64,000 nt of DNA from assembly GCF_036320965.1 (NCBI RefSeq), contig NC_092240.1, forward strand, positions 7,168,501-7,232,500, given 5' to 3'. Positions 36,101 through 48,125 of this stretch are shown one piece after another. The stretch is from Panulirus ornatus. Lineage: Eukaryota; Arthropoda; Malacostraca; Decapoda; Palinuridae. Positions within the stretch are counted from its first letter, which is position 1, and each line of letters begins with the position of its first letter. The notes below the pieces were generated by a model that was given only the letters and a program-made list of their open reading frames with translations, did not search any database and was not told the DNA's origin. Made by a program: the position numbers and the translations under genes.

Positions 36101-39100
36101 AAAGGGGGATTTTTTTTAGCTCCAAAAACTTTTTGTTTTAAAATTGAAGGATAAGATATTGAAACTCTTCTGTACTTGAAATAATGAAAGAAAATATATC
36201 ATAATGCTCTCAGTTGTCGATACATACCCGGTAAGTACGATGGAAAATAGCAGAAAATATTTTAATATTGGCTTCATTTAACAGCTTAAATAATGTCATA
36301 AAGAAGAGGGAACGAGATCTTAACGCCAGATTTGTATTCAGCATGAAAAATACTTCTTATTATGATTTTTCAAAGGAAATCTATTTTTCCGAGAAAAAAT
36401 GCTAAAAATTCAAGGGTATTTCTTTTACCTCGAAAACTTTTTGTTTCAAAATTGAAAAATAACATATTCAAACACTTCTATACTTGAAATAGTCATGGAA
36501 AATATATCACAATTCTCTCAGTTACCGATATGTACCCAGGAAATACCATGCAAAGAAGTACAATTTTCTTTAAAAATGACCTCATTTAACAGGTTAAATG
36601 AATGTCATAAAGACGACTACCCGATATTTTAACACCAGATTTGTATTCAGTATGAAATATACTTTTTATATATGACTTTTTAAAGGAAATCTATTTTTCT
36701 TAGAAAAGTGCTAAAAGTTGTAGGTAATAGTTTAGGTATTTTTAGCTCCAAAAACTTTTTGTTTTAAAATTGAAAGATAAGATATTGAAACACTTCCGTA
36801 CTTGAAATAATCAAAGAAAATATATCATAATGCTCTCAGTTGTTGCCGATACATACCCAGGAAATACGATGCAAAGAAGTACATTTTTTTTTTTTATAAA
36901 TGACCTCATTTAACAGCTGGAATGAATTTCATAAAGACGACTAACCTATATTTTAACACCAGATTTGTATTCAGTATGAAAAATTCTTCTTTATATGACT
37001 TTTTAACGTTAATCTATTTCTCTGAGAAATATGCCAAAAATTATAGGTATTTTTTAGCTCGAAAAATCTTTTGCTTTCAAAATGTGAAGATAAGATATTC
37101 AAACACTTCTATACTTGAAACACTCATGGAAAATATATCACAGTGCTCTCAGTTACCGATACATACCCAGGAAATACGATGCAAAGTAGAAAATTTTCTA
37201 AATATGACCTCATTTAACAGCTCAAATAAATATCATAGAGACGAGAAAACGATGTTTTAAATCCAGATTTGTATTCAGCATGAAAAATACTTCTTATTAC
37301 GATTTTTTAAAGGAAATCTATTTTTCTGATAAAAATGGTAAAAATTGAAGGTATTAGTTCAGCGTATTTTTTACCTCGAAAAACTTTTTGTTTCAAAATT
37401 GTAAAATAGATATTCAAACACTTCTATACTTGAAATAGTCATGGAAAATATATCACAATTCTCTCAGTTACCGATATATACCCAGTAAATACCATGCAAA
37501 GAAGTACAATTTTCTTTAAAAATGACCTTATTTAACAGGTTAAATGAATGTCATAAAGACGACTAACCGATATTTCAACACCAGATTTGTATTCAGTATG
37601 AAAAATACTTTTTATATATGACTTTTTAAAGGAAATCTATCTTTTTTTTTTTTTTTTTTTTAGAAAAGTGCTAAAAGTTGTAGGTAATAGTTCAGGGTAT
37701 TTTTTAGCTCCAAAAACTTTTTGTTTTAAAATTGAAAGATAAGATATTGAAACACTTCCGTACTTGAAATAATCAAAGAAAATATATCATAATGCTCTCA
37801 GTTGTTACCGATACATACCCAGGAAATACGATGCAAAGAAGTACAAGTTTTTTTTTTTATAAATGACCTCATTTAACAGCGGAATGAATGTCATAAAGAC
37901 GACTAACCTGATATTTTAACACCAGATTTGTATTCAGTATGAAAAATACTTCTTTATATGACTTTTTAACGGAAATCTATTTTTCTGAGAAATATGCCAA
38001 AAATTGTAGGTATTTTTTAGCTCGAAAAATCTTTTCTTTCAAAATGTGAATATAAGATATTCAAACACTTCTATACTTGAAACACTCATGGAAAATATAT
38101 CACAGTGCTCTCAGTTACCGATACATACCCAGGAAATACGATGCAAAGTAGAAAATTTTCTAAATATGACCTCATTTAACAGCTCAAATGAATATCACAG
38201 AGACGACAAAATGATGTTTTAAATCCAGATTTGTATTCAGCATGAAAAATACTTCTTATTATGATTTTTTAAAGGAAATCTATTTTTCTGAGAAAAATGC
38301 TAAAAATTGAAGGTATTAGTTCAGGGTATTTTTTACCTCGAAAAACTTTTTGTTTCAAAATTGAAAAATAAGATATTCAAACACTTCTATACTTGAAATA
38401 GTCATGGAAAATATATCACAATGCTCTCAGTTACCGATACATACCCAGGAAATACGATGCAAAGAAGTCCAATATTTTAAAAAATGACCTCATTTAACAG
38501 CTTGAATGAATGTCACAAAGACGACTATTCGATATTTTAACACCAGATTTGTATTCAGTATGAAAAATACTTCTTTATATGAGATTTTAACGGAAATCTA
38601 TATTTCTGAGAAATATGTCAAAAATTGTAGGTAATAGTTCAGGGTATTTTTTAGCTCCAAAAACTTTTTGTTTTAAAATTGAAAGATAAGATATTGAAAC
38701 TCTTTTGTACTTGAAATAATCAAAGAAAATATATCATAATGCTCTCAGTTGTCGATACATACCCGGTAAATACGATGGAAAGTAGCAGAAAATATTTAAT
38801 ATTGGTTTCATTTAACAGCTTAAATAATGTCATAAAGAAGAGGAAACGATATTTTAACGCCAGATTTGTATTCAGCATGAAAAATACTTCTTATTATGAT
38901 TTTTTAAAGGAAATCTATTTTTCTGAGAAAAATGCTAAAAATTGAAGGTATTAGTTCAGCGTATTTTTTACCTCTAAAAACTTTTTGTTTCAAAATTGAA
39001 AAATAAAATATTCAAACACTTCTATACTTGAAATAGTCATGGAAAATATATCACAATTCTCTCAGTTACCGATATATACCCAGGAAATACCATGCAAAGA

Positions 39101-42100
39101 AGTACAATTTTCTTTAAAAATGACCTCATTTAACAGGTTAAATGAATGTCATAAAGACGACTAACCGATATTTTAACACCAGATTTGTATTCAGTATGAA
39201 AAATACTTTTTATATATGACTTTTTAAAGGAAACCTATTTTACTTAGAAAAGTGCTAAAAGTTGTAGGTAATAGTTCAGGGTATTTTTTAGCTCCAAAAA
39301 CTTTTGACTTTTGAAAAATCTTATGACTTTTTAACGGAAATCTATTTTTCTGAGAAATATGCCAAAAATTGTAGGTAATAGTTCCGGTTATTTTTTAGCT
39401 CCAAAAACTTTTTGTTTTAAAATTGAAAGATAAGATATTGAAACACTTCCGTACATGAAATAATCAAAGAAAATATATCATAATGCTCTCAGTTGTTACC
39501 GATACATACCCAGGAAAACGATGCAAAGAAGTGCAATTTTTTTTTTTTGACCTAATTTAACAGCTAGAATGAATGTCATAAAGACGACTAACCTATATTT
39601 TAACACCAGATTTATATTCAGTAAGAAAAATGCTTCTTTATATGACTTTTTAACGGAAATCTATTTTTCTGAGAAATATGCCAAAAATTGTAGGTATTTT
39701 TTAGCTCGAAAAATCTTTTGTTTCAAAATGTGAAGATAAGATATTCAAACACTTCTATACTTGAAACACTCATGGAAAATATATCACAGTGCTCTCAGTT
39801 ACCGATACATACCCAGGAAATACGATGCAAAGTAGAAAATTTTCTAAATATGACCTCATTTAACAGCTCAAATAAATATCAGAGAGACGACAAAACGATG
39901 TTTTAAATCCAGATTTGTATTCAGCATGAAAAATACTTCTTATTATGATTTTTTAAAGGAAATCTATTTTTCCGAGAAAAATGCTAAAAATTGAAGGTAT
40001 TAGTTCAGGGTATTTTTTTACCTCGAAAAACTTTTTGTTTCAAAATTGAAAAATAAGATATTCAAACACTTCTATACTTGAAATAGTCATGGAAAATATA
40101 TCACAATGCTCTCAGTTACCGATACATACCCAGGAAATACGATGCAAAGAGTACAATATTTTAAAAAATGACCTCATTTAACTGCTTGAATGAATGTCAC
40201 AAAGACGACTAACCGACATTTTAACACCAGATTTGTATTCAGCATGAAAAATACTTCTTTATATGAGTTTTTAACGGAAATCTATTTTTCTGAGAAATAT
40301 GCCAAAAATTGTTCAGGGGATTTTTTAGCTCCAAAAACTTTTTGTTTTAAAATTGAAGGATAAGATATTGAAACTCTTCTGTACTTGAAATAATGAAAGA
40401 AAATATATCATAATGCTCTCAGTTGTCGATACATACCCGGTAAATACGATGGAAATTAGCAGAAAATATTCTAATATTGGCTTCATTTAACAGCTTAAAT
40501 ATTGTCATAAAGAAGAGGAAACGATATCTTAACGCCAGATTTGTATTCAGAATGAAAAATACTTATTATGATTTTTTAAAGGAAATCTATTTTTCAGAGA
40601 AAAATGCTAAAAATTCAAGGTATTAGTTCAGGGTATTTTCTACCTCGAAAAACTTTTTGTTTCAAAATTGAAAAATAAGATATTCAAACAATTCTATACT
40701 TGAAATAGTCATGGAAAATATATAACAATTCTCTCAGTTACCGATATATACCCAGGAAATACCATGCAAAGAAATACAATTTTCTTTAAAAATGACCTTA
40801 TTTAACAGGTTAAATGAATGTCATAAAGACGGCTAACCGATATTTTCACACCAGATTTGCATTCAGCATGAAAAATACTTCTTTATATGAGTTTTTAACG
40901 GAAATCTATTTTTCTGAGATATATGCCAAAAATTGTAGGTAATAGTTCAGGTTATTTTTTAGCTCCAAAAACTTTTCGTTTTAAAATTGAAAGATAAGAT
41001 ACTGAAACTCTTCTGTACTTGAAATAGTCAAAGAAAATATATCATAATGCTCTCAGTTGTTGATACATACCCGGTAAATACGATGGAAAGCAGCAGAAAA
41101 TATTCTAATATTGGCTTCATTTAACAGCTTAAATAATGTCATAAAGAAGAGGAAACGAGATTTTAACGCCAGATTTGTATTCAGCATGAAAAATACTTCT
41201 TATTATGATTTTTTAAAGGAAATCTATTTTTCTGAGAAAAATGCTAAAAATTGAAGGTATTAGTTCAGGGTATTTTTTACCTCGAAAAACTTTTTGTTTC
41301 AAAATTGAAAAATAAGGTATTCAAACAATTCTATACTTGAAATAGTCATGGAAAATATATCACAATTCTGTCAGTTACCGATATATACCCAGGAAATACC
41401 ATGCAAAGAAGTACAATTTTCTTTAAAAATGACCTCATTTAACAGGTTAAATGAATGTCATAAAGACGACTAACCGATATTTTAACACCAGATTTGTATT
41501 CAGTATGAAAAATACTTTCTATATATGACTTTTTAAAGGAAATCTATTTTACTTAGAAAAGTGCTAAAAGTTGTAGGTAATAGTTCAGGGTATTTTTTAG
41601 CTCCAAAGATAAGATTGTAAGATAAGACATTGAAACACTCCCGTACTTGAAATAATAAAAGAAAATATATCATAATACTCTCAGTTGTTACCGATACATA
41701 CCCAGGAAATTCGATGCAAAGAAGTACAATTTCTTTTTATAAATGACCTCATTTAACAGCTTGAATGAATGTCATAAAGACGACGAACCGATATTTTAAC
41801 ATCAGATTTGTTTTCAGTATGAAAAATACTTCTTTATATGACTTTTTAACGGAATTTATTTTTCTGAGAAATATGCCAAAAATTGTATGTAATTTTTAGC
41901 TCGAAAAATCTTTTGTTTAAAAATATGAAGATAAGATATTCAAACACTTCTATACTTGAAACACTCATGGAAAACATATCACAGTGCTCTCAGTTACCGA
42001 TACATATCCAAGAAATGCGATGCAAAGTAGAAAATTTTCTAAATATGACCTCATTTATAAGCTCATATAAATATCATAGAGACGGCAAAACGATGTTTTA

Positions 42101-43907
42101 AATCCAGATTTGTATTCAGTATGAAAAATACTTCTTATGATTTTTTAAAGGAAATCTATTTTTCCGAGAAAAATTCTAAAAATTGAAGGTATTAGTTCAG
42201 GGTATTTTTTTACTCGAAAAACTTTCTGTTTCAAAATTGAAAAATAAGATATGCATGGAAAATATACCATAATGATCTCAGTTACCGATACATACCCAGG
42301 AAATACGATGCAAAGAAGTCCAATATTTTAAAAAATGACCTCATTTAATAGCTTGAATGAATATCATAAAGACGACTAACCGACATTTTAACACCAGATT
42401 TGTATTCAGCATGAAAAATACTTCTTTATATGAGTTTTTAACGGAAATCTATTTTTCTGAGAAATATGCCAAAAATTGCTTTAACATTGAAAGATAAGAT
42501 ATTGAAACTCTTCTGTAATTGAAATAATCAAAGAAAATATATCATAATGCTCTCAGTTGTCGATACATACCCGGTAAATACGATGGAAATTAGCAAAAAA
42601 TATTCTAATATTGGCTTTATTTAACAGCTTAAATAACGTCATAAAGAAGAGGAAACGATATTTTAACGCGAGATTTGTATTCAGCATGAAATATACTTCT
42701 TATTATGATTTTTTAAAGGAAATCTTTTTTCTGAGAAAAATGCTAAAAATTGAAGGGTACTTTTTACCTCGAAAAACTTTTTGTTTCAAAATTGAGATAT
42801 AAGATATTCAAACACTTCTATACTTGAAATAGTCATAGAAAATATATCACAATTCTCTCATTTACCGATATAGACCCAGGACATACCATGCAAAGAAGTA
42901 CAATTTTCTTTAAAAATGACCTCATTTAACAGGTTAAATGAATGTCATAAAGACGACTAACCGATATTTTAACACCAGATTTTTATTCAGTATGAAAAAT
43001 ACTTTTTATATAAGACTTTTTAAAGGAAATCTATTTTACTTAGAAAAGTGCTAAAAGTTGTAGTGTATTTTTTTAGCTCCAAAAACTTTTTGTTTTAAAA
43101 TTGAAAGATAAGATATTGAAACACTTCCGTACTTGAAATAATCACAGAAAATACATCATAATGTTCTCAGTTGTTACCGATACATACCTAGGAAATACGA
43201 TGCAAAGAAGTACAATTTTTTTTTTTTATAAATGACCTCATTTAATAGCTGGAATGAATGTCATAAAGACGACTAACCGACATTTTAACACCAGATTTGT
43301 ATTCAGTATGAAAAATACTTCTTTATATGACTTTTTGACGGAAATCTATTTTTAGCTCGAAAAATCTTTTCTTTCAAAATGTGAAGATAAGATATTCAAA
43401 CACTTCTATACTTGAAACACTCATGGAAAATATATCACAGTGCTCTCAGTTACCGATACATACCCAGGAAATACGATGCAAAGTAGAAAATTTTCTAAAT
43501 ATGACCTCATTTAAGAGCTCAAATAAATATCATAGAGACGACAAAACGATGTTTTAAATCCAGATTTGTATTCAGCATGAAAAATACTTCTTATTATGAT
43601 TTTTTAAAGGAAATCTATTTTTCCGAGAAAAATGCTAAAAATTGAAGGTATTAGTTCAGGGTATTTTTTACCTCGAAAAACTTTTTGTTTCAAAATTGAA
43701 AAATAAGACATTCAAACACTTCTATACTTGAAATAGTCATGGAAAATATATCACAATGTTCTCAGTTACCGATACATACCCAGGAAATACGATGCAAAGA
43801 AGTACAATTTTTTTTAAAAATGACCTCATTTAACAGCTTAAATGAATGTCATAAAGACGACTAACCGATATTTTAACACCAGATTTGTATTCATTATGAA
43901 AAATACT
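30105..43907 (-). repeat. Satellite array, central inverted block (about 44 monomers, higher-order)
   Basis: The same monomer as the left arm, but reversed: GATACATACCCAGGAAATAC (or a variant) recurs every 312 bp or so from 30,203 to 43,771. Five types can be told apart. A has CAAAGTAGAAAATTTTCTAA; B has GATATATACCCAGGAAATAC and AACAGGTTAAATG; C has CTCAGTTGTTACCGATACAT and CAGCTGGAATGAAT; D has CATACCCGGTAAATACGATG and AAAGAAGAGGAAACG; E has CACAATGCTCTCAGTTACCG. The order is A-B-C or A-E-D-B-C. Open frames of 60-112 codons here are the repeats translated and have no protein likeness. Confidence 0.95.
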
Positions 43908-44420
43908 GAATTTCCTATAAAAAGTCATATCAAGAAATATTTTTCATGTTGAATACAAATCTGGTGTTAAGATATCGCTTAGACTTCTTTATGACATTCA
44001 TTTAAGCTGTTAAATGAATTCAATTTCAAATATTTTCCGACCCTTTTGCAGAAGTGTTTGAATACCTTATATTTGAATTTTAAAACAAAGTTTTTTAGTT
44101 TATGTATATCCTGAATTATTACGTTAAATTTTTGGTATTTCCGCATAAAAATACATTTCCTTTAAAAACTCATTATAAGAAGTATTTTTCATGCTAAATA
44201 CAAATACGTTGTTAAAATAACATTTCATCCTCTTAATGACACTTGATTAAGCTGTTGAATGAAGTCATTCTAAAGTATTTCTGCTCCATTGCATCGTATT
44301 TAATGAGTATGTATCGGTAAATGAGAGCATTAGGATATATTTCCCGTGATTTCTTCAAGTGTAAAAGTGTTTGAATATCTTATCTTTCAGTTTTGAAACA
44401 AAAAGTATTTTGAGCTAAAA
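43908..44420 (+). repeat. Satellite array, right arm (about 1.7 monomers, forward)
   Basis: Orientation returns to that of the left arm: TTGAATACAAATCTGGTGTT, then CTGTTAAATGAA, ATGAGTATGTATCGGTAAAT and TCTTATCTTTCAGTTTTGAA. These monomers are the most diverged in the array, and the likeness fades near 44,420. Confidence 0.88.
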
Positions 44421-44445
44421 GAAAATAACCCCTAACAGTTAGATT

Positions 44446-44865
44446 CAGGGCTGTAACTAGGGAAATAGCGCCTATGGCAAGTATTGAAATTGCGCTCCTG
44501 GATTGATTAAAATTGCACATACAGTAGATGTATATATATAAAAAAAATATATACAGTGTAATTATAAACTGTTTAAGAGGTAGGCCAAACTTAAATTCAT
44601 ATAGACTCTTAAAGACTCAGACTAATTTTATCAAAAGTGTAACGTAGAGGTGGTAATGCAATTGATAGTAGCAAAATATTTCTAATAGTTGAAACGTAAG
44701 CGAGTTTCTTTTATTTCTCTCACAAAACCAAACCGTAAAAATGTCAATCCAGTAGCATTTGTCAAAAAAAGAAAAAACCTGTTGAGTGGCGCCCCCCCCC
44801 CTCCCCCCCCTTCAAGTGGTGCCCAGGGCACCTGCCCTACCTGCCATACCCTAGATATGCCACTG
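44446..44865. mobile_element. Short hAT-like non-autonomous DNA element (candidate)
   Basis: The left end CAGGGCTGTAACTAGGG and the complement of the right end, CAGTGGCATATCTAGGG, agree at 12 of 17 positions. Both ends carry GCGCC/GGCAxxTGCC-like subterminal motifs (GCGCCTATGGCAAG; GTGGCGCC; CCAGGGCACCTGCCC). The CAGxG start is usual for hAT-type ends. No 8-bp target duplication could be found and there is no transposase ORF, so the family call is tentative. The element begins about 25 bp after the satellite ends. Confidence 0.5.
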
Positions 44866-47230
44866 AGCGGCTGTCTTCTGTACGGCCGCTAACACCACTC
44901 CACACACGAAGAAAAATTCTTTACTTACCAGCGCAGGTCTGAGGGAACAAGTTCGTCTGAGCAATTAAGGCACAGATAGACGAAGCTAAAGTCACTGATG
45001 GTAACGTGGAATATGTATGTATCTATCAGGCTGTCAGATAGGTAGAGAGACCAATGACAGTATGTCACTTAACCTCGTCGGGGTGACATTTCTCCGGCAG
45101 CCTCTGGTAATGAATCTATAACAACACAGATTATGGTAACCCTGACGCGTATTGAAGCTATACCCCCGCTCCCCTGGACCTAGATCACACTGCTGGACTT
45201 TGAAGAGTTATCATTTAATGTTCCAGATCTACATGACGCACGAACACGTACTGTTCCTGCTTACAGAGGAGGATGGCAGTACAGCACCAGCAGGTGCCCA
45301 CCTCTGCCCTCGCTCATCTGGACATGATCCACGCTCTGTACATCTCACAGATTTTTAGGCAGGCTAAATTTCATATATCGTCATCACTGATATCTAAATA
45401 TGCTTGGGGTAAAGGAAAATTCCACTTATTGAGGATATCATTCTCATAAAGTTGTAAGCTTTGTCTCATTTCTATTACAAATACCACTCTAACAGAGCTG
45501 ATAAATGCCTCACTGCTACTACTAGCTTACCCCTACCCACAACAATCGTACCCCCTCACTTTCACTGTCTGTGTTCAGCTTTCCTTATCTAGGCTAAATA
45601 TAGGAAGAGTCCTATTAACCTTAACCCCAAGTTGATCATAAGAGGCCTTACGAAAGGTCTTATCTATTGTTGCTGTACTGAAAATCAATTCAGTTCAGTG
45701 TATAATTCTTAACATAAAATTCGTTTAATATTTTTGACACAAAACCTTTCCAGTGCTTTGGCACCCTACACATTTACCCTCTTACTCAAGCCTGATTGGG
45801 CAATTCAGGCTAACCTTGTTAACTAAGGACCTTGACGACAAATACCTAGGCCTGAGAAAGTGATGGAGCTGACATATATCATAACAGTAGGTTACTGTGC
45901 CTCAAAATCTGCCATATCTTATCTTAAACTTCACTTTCCCTCCGCATATTATGTATTCAAAGAAAACGATTTCTCGAGCACATACTATAAGTTTTTGGAA
46001 AATTATACTGGTTCGATTTTACTCTTTACTGAATTGATCTTGCTTTTTTTATTTACAAATGCTTTATATGGGTCAGCAGACTAATAAAATTTCTGTAGTA
46101 ATCATTCATATCAAATGCTTTCTTTGAATGTCCAGTACTGAAAGAGCCTAACCAAAGTGAACAAAAAATTTACACATACAAACAATGAAGGCTGAATTAT
46201 TCTGTTAGTGTTTATACTAATTTTCTAAACATGATAAGTGATAATGACCGCATCATCGATAAGGGTGCCTTAGCTATAGGCTTAACCTTGCCCGTCATGA
46301 CTGACATCATTCTCTCCTCAAGACCCTCGCCATCCACTGAGCTCAACTTAAACCTCTATGATCAGCAAACTTTTCTGGGGGGCATAGCAGCAAGTCGCTT
46401 CACCTCGTGCCAAATAACTTAATCTCAAAATACAGAGGGGAAAGCAATTTCCTCCAATTCTGTAGACAGACATTTGGCGTCGTGGATTTAATGGCAGAAT
46501 TCCTCACAGTTTATTTTCTTAGGCAGCTTAAGGACCTGAAAATACCCGCTTCTGTTGCCAGAGGTGTGGCAATGAATTCAGGATTTTCAGTCTTTTGTGT
46601 GAGCAGATATAGCAACCTGAATATATGATTTATGAACACTAGCACTGGCCAGTTCCGTTCGTTATGCCGGGAACTTCATTATGAAACAGCGCACTGATAC
46701 CCAGTCAACAACTTTACATAGGGAAGTAAGCTTTCACAAGTTAGGTGAGTTTTTGTTTTCTCCTTTTTCAAGGTGAGCCAGTATGTACGTAATCATGCAT
46801 GCTACTATTTTTTCAACACTACTTTCCTAATCCCACGTTGAAATATGTTAATTTACGTTAGTTAAATGCGTTTCGATTAAGCTTCATTTTCTTTTTAGGC
46901 TTCAAGGAGAAAATAATAATAAAAAAAATAACAAGCCCTTACTTCGTCTCCGAATACAAATCTACTTGCAAAAAAGTTATCAGTGTATTTCTATCAGCTG
47001 AAACTAACATGTAAATCAATCTTTTCATTCCTGTATAGTTCAACGTTAGCTAAAGTAACATAAGCATCTTTTTTGGTTTCTATGGAACGCTAACTCAAAT
47101 GAGAAAAACACAACGAAAGACTGATCACACACTCAAAACTAAATGTCTATACTAGGTACTCTGTGTCTGCGCAGACAGGTATGTATAATGCATCTTGATG
47201 GTTAACGACCTAGATGTAACATTGTAAGCT
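44866..47230. other. Intergenic DNA, nothing firmly recognised
   Basis: This is about 2.4 kb without a recognisable gene. Open frames such as 45,860-46,084 have no family likeness. Near 44,930 there is a good minus-strand donor (GCGCTG|GTAAGTAAAG) that on the plus strand also looks like an acceptor; no coding frame goes with it. Confidence 0.4.
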
Positions 47231-47233
47231 GGC

Positions 47234-47488
47234 TTAATGGGTTTGGTATACAGGCAGGTCGAGTGGTTGGAGTTTAACTCTCCCACTGCACCAAGAGCCG
47301 TGTTTGAAACTTTCTCTTTGTTGGTTTATGACGTAAGCCATGATGTCATAGTACTCCCCGCCTCCGTCAGTGTTCTGCAAATGGCATGTCGAGAAAAATC
47401 TAGCAAAAAGCTCGTTGTTGTTGGCGATGGCATGGATGAAATCGGCGTATCTTATTTTAGAACGGGATAGCAATTCCTTCTTCACCAT
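47234..47488 (-). CDS. Hypothetical 84-residue ORF, doubtful
   Basis: The frame reads MVKKELLSRSKIRYADFIHA, then IANNNELFARFF, and ends DLPVYQTH. Its amino-acid make-up is balanced and not repeat-like, unusual for this AT-rich window, but a 77-residue frame is open on the other strand too. An in-frame TAG lies six codons upstream of the ATG. I do not recognise the protein. It could be chance or a relic of a mobile element. Confidence 0.2.
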   Translation of the reverse strand: MVKKELLSRSKIRYADFIHAIANNNELFARFFSTCHLQNTDGGGEYYDIMAYVINQQRESFKHGSWCSGRVKLQPLDLPVYQTH

Positions 47489-48007
47489 GATTGCAATCTT
47501 TCGCTAGTTACTGAATATCACAATTTGATAAGTGATAAGAGAGAGAATTATCGTGTATTCAGATTCCCGAGTGTATCAATTACCCTCTCTGATATATATA
47601 TTACAAAAGCATTTTACTACCTCCATCCATTTATCTGCGGTCCATCAAATTACCAGATAAGACGACGTTGCTTATCACGATTCTGTTGTCACATTTACAT
47701 ACGTTTTCGCACTAAGATCCGAAATAACTACCTATTCAGATATTGGGTGGATTGATTTTGTGGTATATAGAGTGTGGTAGAAAATACTTTAGTCGCCCCA
47801 GAAACACAAAAATATTGCTAAATCCTAATGCTGGTAACTCTTAGCATGACTGAGGAGTTCCCAAATACTAATTTTCTGTACATGTTTCGTTATTTCTTGT
47901 GTATTTCGGACTATACCCTCCTAATGTAGCCGCGGAATTGTTCAGTACTATTACATATGTACATCACTCGAAGTGAAAGTAAAAAACAGCACATGTGAAC
48001 GCTACTG

Positions 48008-48094
48008 TTCTAGAATATGCGAGACTCAGGTTCTGGCAAGTTCTGCAGCGGTGGAGAGGATTCTAGTGCGTGGGTCGAAGTGTCCGCCTCAGTA
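48008..48094 (+). promoter_or_regulatory. Candidate heat-shock element and initiator
   Basis: A perfect inverted pair TTCTAGAA (48,008-48,015) fits the two-unit core of a heat shock element (TTCnnGAA). About 80 bp downstream, TCAGTA (48,089-48,094) fits the arthropod initiator. The start ATG at 48,126 is 32 bp further on. No TATA box was seen at the expected distance. Role in stress induction is inferred from the motif alone. Confidence 0.4.
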
Positions 48095-48125
48095 TAATAG
48101 TGGCCCCCGGTGAACTCGGCTCAGT

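Noticed and set aside
30912..42802. Repeated 60-112 codon frames starting MNVIKTTN..., NTRFVFSMKNTS
   Set aside because: They are satellite monomers in translation. They are interrupted in sibling monomers, have no protein likeness and simply recur with the repeat period.
28530..44420. CRISPR-like array
   Set aside because: Monomers of 312 bp are directly adjacent, without unique spacers, in a eukaryotic genome.
44891..44960. Possible 5' UTR exon on the minus strand ending GCGCTG|GTAAGTAAAG
   Set aside because: The same bases look like an acceptor on the other strand, and no coding exon links to it.
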